Below are positions 1 through 11,599 of a stretch of 64,000 nt of DNA, one piece after another. Both the position numbers and the translations under genes were made by a program. Each line of letters begins with the position of its first letter. Position 1 is the first letter of the stretch. Location: the NCBI GenBank assembly GCA_040954595.2, contig CM082576.2:17050001-17114000 (forward strand), read 5' to 3'. The DNA comes from Balanoglossus misakiensis. Lineage: Eukaryota; Hemichordata. The notes under the pieces were generated by a model, which searched no databases, was not told the origin of the DNA, and saw nothing but the letters and a program-made list of their open reading frames with translations.

Positions 1-14
1 CTGTCTACCTGGCT

Positions 15-1021
15 GTGAAAACTGTATACCATTACCAGTGCTTGGATTCATTCATTTCACTTTTCACCACTGACAAAGATGCCAAGGCCAAGGGTTATGG
101 TATCAAAATGTCCAAGTATGACTTCATAGCCACTACCTACCTGCTGATGGATATACTGCCAATAGTATCTGAACTGTGTCTTGTGTTCCAGAAATCTGAC
201 CTTGATGTCAGCATGGTGGAAGTGTCAGTGAATCACTGTACAACTGCCCTAAACAAACTGAAACATAGTGAAGTGGAGCACACTACTTACCTCCATCAAT
301 TGCAAAGTGAGCATCTTACAGTTGAGAAGGGAAAACTTACCTTCAAGGGCAGCCATGTTATTCATGGAACATTGACTCAATCAGAGAGAAGTTTATTAAT
401 GCCCTTTTGGAGAAGATTGACCAGAGATTTCCAGAGAATGATAGCAATACCATTAATGCTTTTGGTGTGCTTGCAATGAGACCGATATCATTCTGTTCTC
501 AGGCAGAACTTCAGACTTGGAGCAATGAGAAAGTGCAGTATGGAGAACCAAAGGTTGCAAAACCAGGAAAGGATGTGTGAGTGCCACTGCAACTGTAACT
601 ACTGAACCAATCATTGATACAGAATCTACCAGGAAAGACTGGTCTATGGTGAAGCCGTTGCTGGCTATCCTAGAAACAACATGGCTAACCTGTACTGGGC
701 TCTGATTTATATGTACCATAAAGAACAGTTCCCAAATGTACTTCAGCTAGCCTCGCTAGCTTTTACTGCCCCTATCCATACTGCTGATTGGGAACAGGGA
801 TTCAGTCAGCCCAGAATCAGGTGAAAACAGCAGCAAGGAATAGATTGTCTTCAGCTCGAGTGGATTTCCTATTGATGGTTAAACTTGAAGGCAGTCCGGT
901 AGAGCAGTTTGACTTCACTGCTGTATTCAATTGTTGGAAAAATGCAAAAAGCAAGAAAAATGTTTACTACAGGCTCAGGCCGTTCAAAATAAACAAAACT
1001 CAAGACAACTGTGACATGTAA
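15..1021 (+). pseudogene. hAT transposase C-terminal remnant (ZNF862-like)
   Basis: The last third of a hAT-family transposase, broken by frameshifts. The first open stretch (15-479) reads as the helical region before the dimerisation domain. After two frame changes, 700-1021 carries the hallmark hAT dimerisation signature: an Asn/Asp-Trp-Glu-x-Gly-Phe box near 785-800, then R-I/V-K-T-A-A-R-N-R-L-S and a short hydrophobic C-terminus ending about 1018. ZNF862-like hAT proteins end the same way. The N-terminal BED/TTF finger and most of the RNase H-like core lie outside the window or are lost. With at least two frameshifts it cannot encode transposase. The frame and family are clear; the exact element ends are not. 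Confidence 0.75.
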
Positions 1022-1274
1022 TGTTGAAGAACATGTACATTGCGCATTGTTGAGAGTTCATGCCTATGACCAGTGTTTTATACCCTGTTTTATACCCTGC
1101 AAAAGTTGCTGAAAGTTCATTACAGTGCAGTTTGTTCATATTCAAATGTTCCATTTACATTACATTGCCATAAAAAAATCATATACAACTCACCATGTAA
1201 TGCCTGGTATGTAATAAGTGCATTCTGTGTTATTATGAGACAATTGATTTTGGTATGACACCATTCTTTCTTAA

Positions 1275-1778
1275 AGGCACGTAAGCTGCAACTGGATAAA
1301 AAATTAAAGTTTTAAATAATCTCATATATGCTTTTAATTATGTCTATTAAATGCTATTTCATGATAATATATCAAGCTCAACACTTATTTATGACAAAAT
1401 CGCCAAAAATTAAAGAAAAACGAAAATTCCTACAATTTTAAAAAAAGTGCAATATTGCAATGAAAAATGAAAATCTGATGTCTCAGTGGTGTACATTTAC
1501 TTCCATGAGCTCAAGTGGATGAGATCATGTTTTGTTTATGAAGTTTCACAACCGGAAATGCAACATTTTCATTGTATCTTGCATTTTCCCACGGTGGCGG
1601 CCGTAATCGCTTGCGGCAAAGGTTTATTATTTATCTGGTTAAAACTTGCATATGCACTCATATTTAGGGTTTATAATGCTTGTGTATTGTTCACTGCCTT
1701 CATCTGCATGGACTAATGGTAGTGCAGTTTGAAAAAAAAATTATGAAAATTATCCCAAAAGTTACAGCTTACGTGCCT
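1275..1778. mobile_element. TTAA-flanked MITE (504 bp)
   Basis: The ends form an inverted repeat: AGGCACGTAAGCTGCAAC at the left, and its inverse with one mismatch at the right. Each end is bordered by TTAA (1271-1274 and 1779-1782). A TTAA target duplication is typical of piggyBac and Kolobok elements; an AGG start fits Kolobok better than piggyBac, which begins CCC. The interior is AT-rich with no credible gene (the open frame at 1486-1716 shows no family features), so this is a non-autonomous element. Confidence 0.7.
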
Positions 1779-2275
1779 TTAAAATGACCCCACTTTTTTA
1801 GCCTTGAGGGGCCTTGAGGCCCCACCAGCCAAGGAGCTTGGCAGAACACTGGGCATTGTCTTTAAGTTACAGTATGCAGTAAGCTGATTTAATGTAAACT
1901 GTGTTTGTTCCATCGTATTGTTTTGGAAATCAGTACGATTAGAGAGAAAAGCCTTTCTGTTACATACACCCTTTTCTTGAGTCTAAGAGTTCGACCGAGG
2001 TTAATCTGAAAGTGTTTCAACTGGGGAAAACAACACATAGCTGTTAGCTGTTCACGAAAGTTTGGAGGAGACGCCAAATAAGGCATTTAAAAATTCTTTG
2101 TTGGGCGCCGTGAGTAGATCATAGCTATGCGTTGTTGCCAGCTGACAGCCTCGCTTATTCCCTAGGACAGATTTTACACTTATGAAAAAGCTGGACAAAC
2201 TGTAATAGTATGACAGAATTAAGGTTGAAAATTCTACAAAAATGATAATGTTTTGATGGTAATCAGCCAATACAG

Positions 2276-2853
2276 TATCTGGATAATTTAAATGAAATTG
2301 TCGAACTATGAAAGAGTTACTTGGACATTGCTCATGTTGGCAGAAAAAAATTACTAGAAATCTGACAGTAACAAATATCAGTTCCATAAAAAAAACTTTA
2401 TTTTCAAAGGTTTAACCAACATTACATGTACATATGAAAAAATACTTTACAGTCAATTTTTATCCATTTCATTGTTTAATACAATAGAAATGAACATGAA
2501 AGTTTCTACCAACTTTCCTGATACTTTTTGAACTTTGCATAATGAATGCAAGAAATGTGAAAAGTAGGACGTCTACAAATCAGTCTGAGCACTTAAACAG
2601 TTCAAAACTTCAACACAAGAATCAAACAGAAGGTTCATCATATCAATGTTTCTTTCAAACACCTCAGAAATTTCTAAACAAACTTAATACAGTAAAACCT
2701 GAGAAAACTGGACACCCATGGGACTGCAAAAATTGTCCGGTTTTGACTGTGATCCCGTTTGGAGAGGGTGGGCGTGGCCAATTTCTTTTGTTTCCAAACT
2801 AAACACTTTAGGGTTTCTGACTTCACATTCACATACAACATATGCAACTACAC
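2276..2853. repeat. Duplicated segment, left part, copy A
   Basis: Nearly identical to 11600-12173. It contains a short open frame (2542-2802) that is also open in the second copy, but with no recognisable domain; it is probably not a gene. In copy B this segment runs straight into the sequence matching 5087 onward, so copy A is interrupted by about 2.2 kb at 2854-5086. Confidence 0.8.
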
Positions 2854-5086
2854 ATACCATTTGATGCTTTGAACTCGGGGACCTGTAGACTAGTGAATGA
2901 CAAAGCTTTTTCCTGCAACATAGGACCAGAAATAGGAATGTTCTAATAGCCCTTGCTTGTTGGAACCACTCAGCGCCTATACATAAACTTTGTGTGTGTA
3001 GTAGTTGGTCTTTATTCAGTAATTCCAGGCCGTCGGCCCAATATACAATAAAAATTTCACTACATCTTTAAATGACAGGAAGACATATGACAAAAACCTA
3101 TATTGGAGCATTATTGTACATTTTCAATATCTTTTCTGCATATCATTGCATGAAATGTAAAAGCTGCTAATCTCTGCAACAAATCAGTATTATTTGATGA
3201 CATCAAATCAACAAATTTTCTTTCAGATGGTGATGTAAAATAAAAAGCTGGTAAATATTTCTTTCTTAGACCATCAAAGAAGGGACAAATTAGTACAAAA
3301 TGATACTCATTTTCAACCTCATTTCATTCACATAATACACAAAGTCTGTCCATTCTGTCAATGTTGATCTTTCTATCAGTTTCTATTTTAAGGTAATGAG
3401 ATGAGCACCTTAATCGTGCCAACATTTTCATATATGTTTATAGACCTTAACAACTGAAAGGTATTTTTCTAGTACAACTAAGTAATGTTTTAAATCCTCT
3501 ATAACATGAAAGTTTGTCACTTGTACAAATTTCACTATACCAATTACAATACAGAATATATTTAAGGTTTCCCACAAATAAATCCATGAAACTTTTCTCG
3601 TCAGAAACTTCTTGTTTTTCCCAAACATCCCTTAAATTGCACTGATAAAGAATATTTTTAGTATGATGTATCCATGTAGGTTTTGTTCTTACACCTGATT
3701 TATCAATACGGTATAACATTTCATAGCATTTCTTAGGATATCTAGTACTATCCATTTTTAACAGTTTGACCCAATATTTGATACATTTCTTAGCTGTGTA
3801 AAAATAAACTGGATATCGCCCACATTCTCCAAGAACAGCAGCATTTGAAGTATTGCAAGAAACACCAAAAAATAGTTTACAAGCTAAATATTGAAGACGC
3901 TCCAAATTGTCATATTTTGTGTAGCCCCACACTTCAGAACCATATGTTATAATAGGCAATACCATGGCATCAACAATTTTGAAAAATACATCACAACTAA
4001 AATTTCCAGTCTTTGTGTTGGCTCTTGTAATACCCATCAACACTTTTTTCGCTTGTAAGGCAAGAGTTTTTGTAGAGGTAGACCACTGTAATCTATTAGA
4101 AAAAATAACACCGAGATACTTATAGAAAGAAACAACACAAAGTCTTTCTCCATTAAAGGACCATTTCTCGGTCTTTGAAAGGCATCCACCACCTTTAAAT
4201 ACAACAATTTTTGTCTTGTCTAGATGAACTGACATTTTTCCATTTAATACAGTAAATATTCAAGCGATTCAAAAGGCGCTGCAAACCAATGACGGTCTCA
4301 GCAAAGAGTACTACGTCATCTGCAAACAATAAACACATTATTTCAACTATATCAGGTGAAAGTTGAACACCGCGAAGACCGCTCCCATGTATATCTTTTA
4401 CCAGTTCATTTATGAAAAAAGAAAATAAGAAAGGGCTTAACATGCACCCTTGTCTAACTCCTATTGGACAACCGAAATAATTTGTATATTTGTAATCGGT
4501 GCGAACATGTATGATTTTACATCAACATACATCGCATGAATAAGTTTGAACATTTTTCCCCTTTAAAAGTACATACCATAATCTTTGCCGTTCAACAGTG
4601 TCAGGCTTTTGAGAAATCCACAAAAGCACAATAAAACTTGCCCCGCTTTCTAGAAAGATATTTCTGTATGATAGAATGTAAAATAAAAATATTATCTGTA
4701 GTGGAATAGCCTCTTCGAAAACCTGCTTGTGATTCATCAATCTTAGAAAGTAAACTTTGTGTGTGTGGACACAAGCGAATCAAAGGATTAATTCTCTGTG
4801 TTTACAAAAGGCAAATAGTATCTCTGAAACGTTTCAAATGTTAACCAGTGTGACCGTGGTATTATATACCCACCACTTGACTTCATACATAAATATGAAC
4901 ACACAGATTGAATGACACACACACTTACACCAAACAAACTAACAAACAAACAGAAACACCTTATAACCATACTATAACTAACTATAACTACAACTAACAA
5001 AATAACTTAATATACATCTATAAATAAGCTGTTCAAATACAGATGTGTACACTTAAATTGACTAAATTTACAAAAATATATACAAA
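2854..5086. mobile_element. Insertion separating the two halves of duplicated segment A
   Basis: This block is missing from the matching position in copy B (around 12171). It contains the truncated LINE at 3000-4750 plus non-coding flanks (2854-2983 and 4767-5086). The right flank is AT-rich with AAC/AAAC-type low complexity around 4920-4990. No terminal repeat was identified for the outer block, so it could be an unrecognised element that later received the LINE, or the result of a deletion in copy B. Confidence 0.55.
3000..4750 (-). mobile_element. 5'-truncated LINE, reverse transcriptase remnant
   Basis: Read on the minus strand, three frames in turn give the RT: an E-S-Q-A-G-F-R-R-G-Y-S-T box and A-F-V-D-F-S-K-A palm motif (4783-4601), the catalytic F-A-D-D (around 4300), then the thumb and C-terminal region with Y-L-G-V-I and Y-G-S-E-V-W-G (4235-3447). 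A CxxC...HxxxxC-like C-terminal finger follows near 3340-3250. The 3' end is a GGCCGACGGCC hairpin plus CTGAATAAAG. A 16-bp direct repeat TAAACTTTGTGTGTGT borders it (2984-2999 and 4751-4766), the expected target-site duplication. Frameshifts and 5' truncation make it dead. It belongs to the same clade as the LINE at 55.6-56.8 kb. Confidence 0.85.
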
Positions 5087-5146
5087 CTGTACCGTTATGC
5101 CAGTGACGTTCGACCCAAAACTCTGATGATAGGACTACATGTACAG

Positions 5147-6430
5147 TTTCTCCTGGATCTGAATGATCTATGCAGGGATATTCTTACTGCCACTGAGAAA
5201 AGATCAGTACTTTCTGTCCTAGTTTCTCCTGGATCTGAATGATCTATGCAGGGATATTCTTACTGCCACTGAGAAAAGATCAGTACTTTCTGTCCTAGTT
5301 TCTCCTGGATCTGAATGATCTATGCAGGGATATTCTTACTGCCACTGAGAAAAGATCAGTACTTTCTGTCCTAGTTTCTCCTGGATCTGAATGATCTATG
5401 CAGGGATATTTTCACTGCCACTGAGAAAATATCAGTACTTTCTGTCCTAGTTTCTCCTGGATCTGATAGTCTCGGTTACCCAGAGCCCTCTGCTTCTTCC
5501 GTTAGGCACTCCAGAAAGAGGGTCTGGGGAAACCCGGTAGACAAATCGCCAGGCGGAATCGGGACAGCTGCGATGCATGACGGGAGATTAATATTCGATA
5601 CGATATTATGATATGACGATATTAGAAAACTATTTACCAAACTTCTCTCTCTCTTTTCAATTTGTATACAGTTTTAGCAGGTCTAGCACTTCTCAGCATG
5701 TTTTCTTTATCGTATGTCATACATGTCGGCCGTGACGTTCACGCGCAGGACGTCGCCATTTTGGAATATTAATCTCCCGTCATGCATCGCATCTGTCCCG
5801 AGTCGGCCCGGCGATTTGTCTACCGGGTTTCCCCAGACCCTCTTTCTGGAGTGCCTAACGGAAGAAGCAGAGGGCTCTGGGTAACCGAGACTACTGGATC
5901 TGAATGATCTATGCAGGGATATTTTCACTGCCACTGAGAAAAGATCAGTACTTTCTGTCCTAGTTTCTCCTGGATCTGAATGATCTATGCAGGGGTATTC
6001 TTACTGCCACTGGGAAAAGGATAGTACTTTCTGTCCTAGTTTCTCCTGGATCTGAATGATCTATGCAAGGATATTCTTACTGCCACTGAGAAAAGATCAG
6101 TACTTTCTGTCCTAGTTTCTCCTGGATCTGAATGATCTATGCAGGGGTATTCTTACTGCCACTGGGAAAAGGATAGTACTTTCTGTCCTAGTTTCTCCTG
6201 GATCTGAATGATCTATGCAGGGATATTCTTACTGCCACTGGGAAAAGATCAGTACTTTCTGTCCTAGTTTCTCCTGGATCTGAATGATCTATGCAGGGAT
6301 ATTCTTACTGCCACTGGGAAAAGATCAGTACTTTCTGTCCTAGTTTCTCCTGGATCTGAATGATCTATGCAGGGGTATTCTTACTGCCACTGGGAAAAGG
6401 ATAGTACTTTCTATCCTAGTGTAGTGGTGT
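5147..6430. repeat. 76-bp tandem repeat array
   Basis: Head-to-tail repeats of a 76-bp unit beginning TTTCTCCTGGATCTGAATGA, at regular spacing (for example 5147, 5223, 5299, 5375, 5451). About 11 units are present once the MITE at 5467-5893 is set aside. Units come in two flavours, differing at GAGAAAAGATCAG versus GGGAAAAGGATAG. The duplicate at 12.2-12.4 kb has only about two units, so the array expanded or contracted after duplication. Confidence 0.9.
5467..5893. mobile_element. Mutator-like MITE inserted in the 76-bp array
   Basis: A 427-bp element with long terminal inverted repeats of roughly 130 bp. It starts TAGTCTCGGTTACCCAG and ends with the inverse, CTGGGTAACCGAGACTA. A perfect 10-bp target duplication, CTGGATCTGA, lies at 5457-5466 and 5894-5903; removing one copy and the element restores a normal 76-bp repeat unit. 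Long TIRs and a 9-10 bp duplication are characteristic of Mutator-like elements. It has no coding capacity. The element at 31352-31949 has the same termini. Confidence 0.85.
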
Positions 6431-7340
6431 CATCTAGTTTCTCCTGGATCTAAAAAAAGCATGAACTTTCAGAAGAGCGGTTTCAATACTATGGTGTTGT
6501 CTATATGCAGATTGTAGTGGTTCCAATTTAGTGAGTTAGCGGTGAGATAAGTGGCGAGTTAAGTGGCTATAACTTTTTCCAGGACTTTAGAGAGGAACGG
6601 CAGGTTTGAAACTGGATGGTGATGGTGCTATCATGACAGGTGACTACATGGTCATCACCAGTTGATGCAACTTTCCTCTCTGAAGTATTCACCGCTCTGA
6701 CACAAAATCTTTCTGGTGGTTTCTGCTGGTTGTTACTGTATTTCACTATGGTGATGGTGCTACCATTACAGGTGACCACATGGTCTTCACCAGTGATTGT
6801 AAAAGCCCTTCCTCTCTGAATGTAGTCTTTGCTATTTCCTTCAGCCCAGCTTCCAAATAAATTTTCAAAAGAACTGGCTGGGTATTTTTCAGTATGTTCC
6901 AGTCACCTGGCATGACAACCAACCAATCCAATTCATTACTGTATACATATTTTAATTTTGTCAAATGATCAAATATTTTTCCATCACCCACAACTACCAA
7001 GTACTATCTGGTTGTTACTGTACATTTCACTATGGTGATGGTGCTACCATTACAGTCGACCACATGGTCATGTCCAGTTGATGTAACTTTCCTCTCTGAA
7101 GTATTCACTGCTCTGACACAAAATCTCAGAAACTTTCTGGTGGTTTCTTTTTTAAGTCTGATTCCGTTGAATGATTTCAAGGCATCTGATACTCACAGGT
7201 GGTATGATCAGGAAATCTGAAAATAATTGACAAAAAGGGTTCAGCTGACACTTTTCAATTCATGGTCAAGGGAAATCTACCTTTTTGACAGACCATTTAC
7301 CTTCTAACGTATTTGGCTAATTAACACTGACATTGAATTG
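6420..7340. repeat. Duplicated segment, right part, copy A
   Basis: Nearly identical to about 12376-13323. It includes internal imperfect repeats (GGTGATGGTGCTACCAT... near 6617, 6750 and 7030), each followed by similar sequence. On the minus strand these encode a repeated V-V-T-C-x-x-S-T-I-T-I peptide, but stops break the frame. The coding-like fragment at 6746-7000 lies inside it. Confidence 0.75.
6746..7000 (-). pseudogene. Fragment of an uncharacterised protein family (PGDWxxLKN motif), copy A
   Basis: An 84-residue minus-strand frame with a well-conserved look: V-V-G-D-G-K-x-F-D-H-L, then W-L-V-V-M-P-G-D-W-N-I-L-K-N and a D/E-A-G-L-K-E-I-A stretch. I recall similar motifs in large uncharacterised, probably transposon-derived, invertebrate families, but cannot name the family with certainty. 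A near-identical copy is at 12698-12955. It is too short to be a whole gene and no start is convincing. Confidence 0.5.
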
Positions 7341-7603
7341 TTTGCTTAGTTGAAATTGGGCTTTTATTGGACCAATAATCTTGTCATTTCTGAAAATACC
7401 TTTTAGTGACTGTTTCCCGGTCCTATACTTCTCCAACTTTCTTCATAAAAGCATTCTTGCACATAATGCATAGCTTTCATATCTCTTGCTTTTTTTATAT
7501 TCATTTTATTTCTAAATAAACAATTGAAAATATAGCTGAAGTGCAAGTACATTTTCAAAAGTATTTTAACACAACTTTTCCCAAAATGACATGTTTACAG
7601 TTG

Positions 7604-8107
7604 TTATTTATAAATGTCAAGCTTTTTCATAAATAGTAGATATTTACAAAATAAATCAAAACATGGCTTTACTTTTAGACTTTCCTTGTTGTCTCTATAG
7701 TTGACCCAAGAGGAAAAGATACAATACTTTGCTAATGAAATTACATAATTAACAAATCTAATGAAAGTGGAATTGTGAAGGGGTCTATATCCAAGAATTA
7801 TCATGTAAAGATTAGCCGAAAAATCTACAATATCTCTTGCTGTCTCACGGAGCTCATCAAATGAAAATTCCATTGAAGCCCCTTTTTGCAGAAGACTGAA
7901 CTGCTCCTCTTCTTTGAGATTTCGAAGTGGTTTGTAGTTTGTAGCTTTACAGTCCGGAATGCTGCAGTTCAGAATGAGTGACTCTCTTTTCTTCAGTTTT
8001 TGCCCCTTTATCCTGGCATCCTTGTACAGTTCGTCGATCTTTTGTACAAGATCGCAGCATCTTGCACTTGAAGATGCAAAAAAATATATCCGATCAAGAG
8101 ATACTTC
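7604..8107 (-). CDS. Terminal coding exon of an unidentified gene
   Basis: Open for 168 codons on the minus strand, from a good splice acceptor (pyrimidine-rich tract then TTCAG just above 8107) to a stop at 7604-7606. The frame is rich in charged residues (K-K-R-E-S, N-L-K-E-E-E-Q-F) and has a C-x-I-P-D-C pair. I do not recognise the family. It could be the upstream part of the same uncharacterised family as 6746-7000, or an exon of a host gene. No upstream exon was found before the LINE remnant at 8165. Confidence 0.4.
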   Translation of the reverse strand, partial: EVSLDRIYFFASSSARCCDLVQKIDELYKDARIKGQKLKKRESLILNCSIPDCKATNYKPLRNLKEEEQFSLLQKGASMEFSFDELRETARDIVDFSANLYMIILGYRPLHNSTFIRFVNYVISLAKYCIFSSWVNYRDNKESLKVKPCFDLFCKYLLFMKKLDIYK

Positions 8108-8164
8108 CTGAAGATAAATAGAAAAGAAGGAAAAGATTTAGTGATAAATTTTAGCAGAATTGAT

Positions 8165-8640
8165 TTAATGATTTAACATGATGTCCATGGTAGCATCAGT
8201 TGGAACCATGGCAACAACAGGAAGAAATGGGCTTGTATAATCCCTAATAGTGTTCAGGTGCTGGTCCAAATGGATTTTCAATTCTGCAACAGTTTTTGCT
8301 TGGATAACATTTTCTGTTCGAATTGGCAATAATGTGTTGGGAGAAGAAATACTTTCTAATGTCCAGTCTGACAGTTGGTTTAAAAATCTTCGATGAGTGT
8401 CCTCTTGTTCTAGCTTCATGGTGGTGTGTAAACAAACTTTCCAGGTAAACTTTGTCAATTCCATTCACAAAACGGAAAACTTGAATTAAGTCTCCTCTTC
8501 TCCTTCTTTCCTCCAGTGTGGTTATGTTGAGAGCTTTTAATCTTTCCATGTCATTTAAGTTCTTTAGTTCAGGTATCAACTTGGTTGCTCTTTTTTGTAC
8601 TTTTTCCAGAAGATCAATGTCTTTTTTCATACAGTGGTTC
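8165..8640 (-). pseudogene. LINE 3' fragment (CR1/Jockey-type RT C-terminus)
   Basis: Minus-strand frames at 8630-8244 and 8464-8165 together match the extreme C-terminus of CR1/Jockey-group LINE reverse transcriptases: L-E-K-V-Q-K-R-A-T-K-L-I-P near the start, T-L-E-E-R-R-R-R-G-D-L-I in the middle, and a T-R-G-H-S plus R-K-Y-F-F-S box. A frameshift falls around 8300-8400. Only the last ~150 residues remain. Confidence 0.8.
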
Positions 8641-9518
8641 CGTTAGATTTTTTTATCTGGCCTATTTTTATACGCGTTCAATATTTTTTCTCATGTAAAA
8701 TGTGATAAGATTGCGTAAATAATAGGGTTGTGAAATATGCATATTCAAGCATCAGAATAAACTTCACTCATGTCATCACCAACATTCTTACAAAAGTGAA
8801 AACTATGTAATATTTAGAGTCGAACAGGCAGTGTTTAATTTGTTCACTTGTGGAAAAATACAACAACAAACTCTGCATCACCAAAACATGGACGCAAAGT
8901 TACGTCCGTGGTCAAACAGTACTACAGTGAATGAAGCGCGTTCAAAGGAATTGCCTTAATATGACTTCAACTCATAGTACACTCTTTGTTGTGATTGGAC
9001 AAGGCATTTGATGCTTGTCACTTGGATTAATAGACGCGTGCACATCAAATGCGACAATGGGACTGTCTCTCAGTTCAGGTCACGTACGAACGGTTTCAGT
9101 GCATGAAAAGTCTACTTCGTGATCATCATCAGATCATTAACGACATCTTCGTTCAATCGATTGCGACGGCAATTTTTTACATGACTTTGGGTAATGAACT
9201 CTCTCTAACTTGGCACAGATGTGCCATGTTTCCTCTGGCTGCTGAAATATTTTAGCAAATTTACTAATTGGGTATTCAAACCTTTAGTAAATTTCAAAAA
9301 ATATTAGTAAACCTTCATTTTCCACAAAAAAAGATTATTTAAAACACAACTGTAACCTGTAGCACTCATTTTCATTGTTAACTCATTTTCATCGTTGACT
9401 TGATAACACACAGATTTAGGTAAACAACACAGTGACACACACATCTATTATAGAGTACTGTACTGGTCTTTTATTTTCATCACTCAGTTAGCTCAGTGAG
9501 ATCCATCAAACTAGTACT
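8641..9518. other. No recognisable feature
   Basis: AT-rich sequence without a convincing coding frame, repeat or terminal inverted repeat. A 68-codon frame at 9049-9255 shows no family signature. Confidence 0.5.
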
Positions 9519-10388
9519 CTAGTCTCCACTATTTACATAAAAGTCCATTTCCAGCAGGTTTTGCATACTGGAAAGGAGCTTCTCTAGAGTATTTGATAAA
9601 TCCAAACAAGAAGAGCATGCTTCAGCAGAAGGCAAGTTTCTGTTTGAACTAACAATTCTCGTTTGTTTCATACTACACCAAACCTGGAAAGCTCTGCCAA
9701 AATCGAAATCCTCAATGTTCCTCAGTGATGGGGTTTCTAAGGCAAAAGTCAATAAGTAGCTAACTGAAGAAACTTTGAGACTTGCTCTTGAGTTTGTTTT
9801 GATTCTGTTATATCTGGAGAAGCGGTGTTGGTGGGAAGAATCAATGCAATTCTTACCAATCTCACAATATTTGGGTAGATTTCCCTTTCAATTTTGGCTC
9901 GTTCTACCTCTAATATAGCTACTGGAAACTGTTGGGCACTTTTATCGTTATGTATGACCTATATCCACGCCTTTCTGTTAATCAAGTGTACACTGCCATT
10001 TGAAATTGCTGATCTATGTGGATTTCTTTGCCAAAGTATGAGCATTTCTGAATAGTTTTGACAGCTTATCAAATGTTGCAGGGTTCATCAACTGCAGTGT
10101 CCCGTCCACTATCGGGTCACCCGGGGCAGCATTTGTTGCATGCAGGTAGTGCTGAGTATATTTATGCCCCTCTGAAGTTTCATGTGTATTCAGAGCTTCG
10201 TGTCTGAGATTTGTCGAGCATTTAACGAATGCACCATACACATGTTTTTTGTACTTGGCAACTGGTTGGTTTTTCTTGGCAGTGGGTGCGTACTCAGCTC
10301 TGCATAATTTGCAGTACAACTTTTGCTTGCTGGCACTATCGTCCGTGATTAACCAATCTTGAAATGCAATTTTCCTTGATTGGGCCAT
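9519..10388 (-). pseudogene. Internally deleted hAT transposase
   Basis: Two minus-strand pieces of one transposase remain. The N-terminal piece (10388-10014) starts M-A-Q-S-R-K-I-A-F-Q-D-W-L and has a C-x-x-C followed by distal His residues, as in BED/TTF-type fingers of ZNF862-like hAT proteins. The C-terminal piece (about 9830-9519) has N-R-I-K-T-N-S-R-A-S-L, then E-T-P-S-L and A-F-Q-V-W-C-S-M-K-Q, matching the hAT dimerisation tail. The core of roughly 500 residues between them is missing, leaving about 180 bp of unassigned sequence. Confidence 0.7.
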
Positions 10389-10667
10389 TATCTTCTTACG
10401 TTTAGTGGCATCGTACTCCCTGTTTGCTTGTAAGGCTTCCTCCGTTTGGCTGGGAGAGTTGGCAGGCCAAGATAATTATGCAGATAATTACTTTGAAGCT
10501 CATGCAACAAGTACGGTACTTTGATTAGTTAATTTTCATTTCAAGGTTATACATCATTCTGTCCAATCAGATTGTTTCTTTTATTTGCAATTTATGAACA
10601 GATGGGGGTCACGTACCTTACTTGATTTTAGAATTCACCCACTTTAAACAGAAACAGAGACTAAATA

Positions 10668-11560
10668 ACGATGGCGACAGTCTTACAAAATAGTATAACA
10701 TGTACAATTTTTTGGCATTGCTGGATTGTTGGGCAGGAGGGAGGGGGGGGGGGGGCATTGTCCTGTTGTGTTGACATGTACACATAGCGCCAGGCAATGA
10801 TTGACAGGCACAATTGATTGATAGAATCTGATTGTTAGAAAAGATGCAAAGACTTGACTAAATATGAATGAAAAATGTTGTATAATGAAAAATTATTTGC
10901 ATATCTCGTGGGGGTCAGAGATCTTTGCACTGGGGAAAGAAAGTAATCCCGCTATAAAATAAAAAGTTAGGCCGCTCGTGTGGTTTTCGTGGAGTCGTAC
11001 AACTTCTCGCCTACGACTCGAAATTGCAGGGCTCCACAGAAACCACTCGTATACGATGACGTCAAAAGAAGAAAAATATCATGGGATTATATTATATAAA
11101 TATCCAGTGTTTCTTAGATCTGTGCTTCAAAATGCATTTAATAATAATGTGATAAGCATGGCTACTGGTATAACTGTTACAAGTCTCGTATGAAAAGCAC
11201 CAAATGCTAAGCTACTCATTTATAATTAAGTATTTGAAGTACATCACCTATGCAAATATAGCTACAGTTACCATGTCAAATTGAGATCTGGCCAAGCACG
11301 GATTTTCAGTGGGTGGCACACGCAAAAAAAAATAGCACCACCACATGTTCTTTAGGACACTCAAATACGCCATTTCAGCCATATGTGGGCGTATGTAAAT
11401 TGGAGGTGACTGTATACCTGTAATACAGTCAGTAATCCCACCATTTCCAAGATCAGATGTTGTATGGGCATATCAAGCTCAGGCGGTTAAAGTTTATATA
11501 AGTTCACCTAACACTCTCGAAAAAACCTCCAGATTCTAAAGTAACAAATGATGTGTTATG
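10668..11560. repeat. Dispersed repeat R, copy 1 (carries a CGAG-type hairpin)
   Basis: About 0.9 kb closely matching 20653-21486 plus 24697-24768. It includes a G-rich tract (10741-10755) and an imperfect hairpin (about 10973-11050) with apex CTCGCCTACGACTCG. The hairpin is followed by ATGACGTCAAAAGAAGAAAA and ATCATGGGATTATA, also present beside the hairpin at 37880-38034. No gene was seen. Copy 1 lacks the LINE found in copy 2. Confidence 0.75.
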
Positions 11561-11599
11561 ATTTAGCTGAATTTGGTAAAATAGAAGTTTACAAAATCT

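Noticed and set aside
2542-2802. 86-codon frame conserved in both duplicates (also 11862-12122)
   Set aside because: The copies are nearly identical at the DNA level, so an open frame in both is no evidence of selection; there is no domain and no splice or promoter context.
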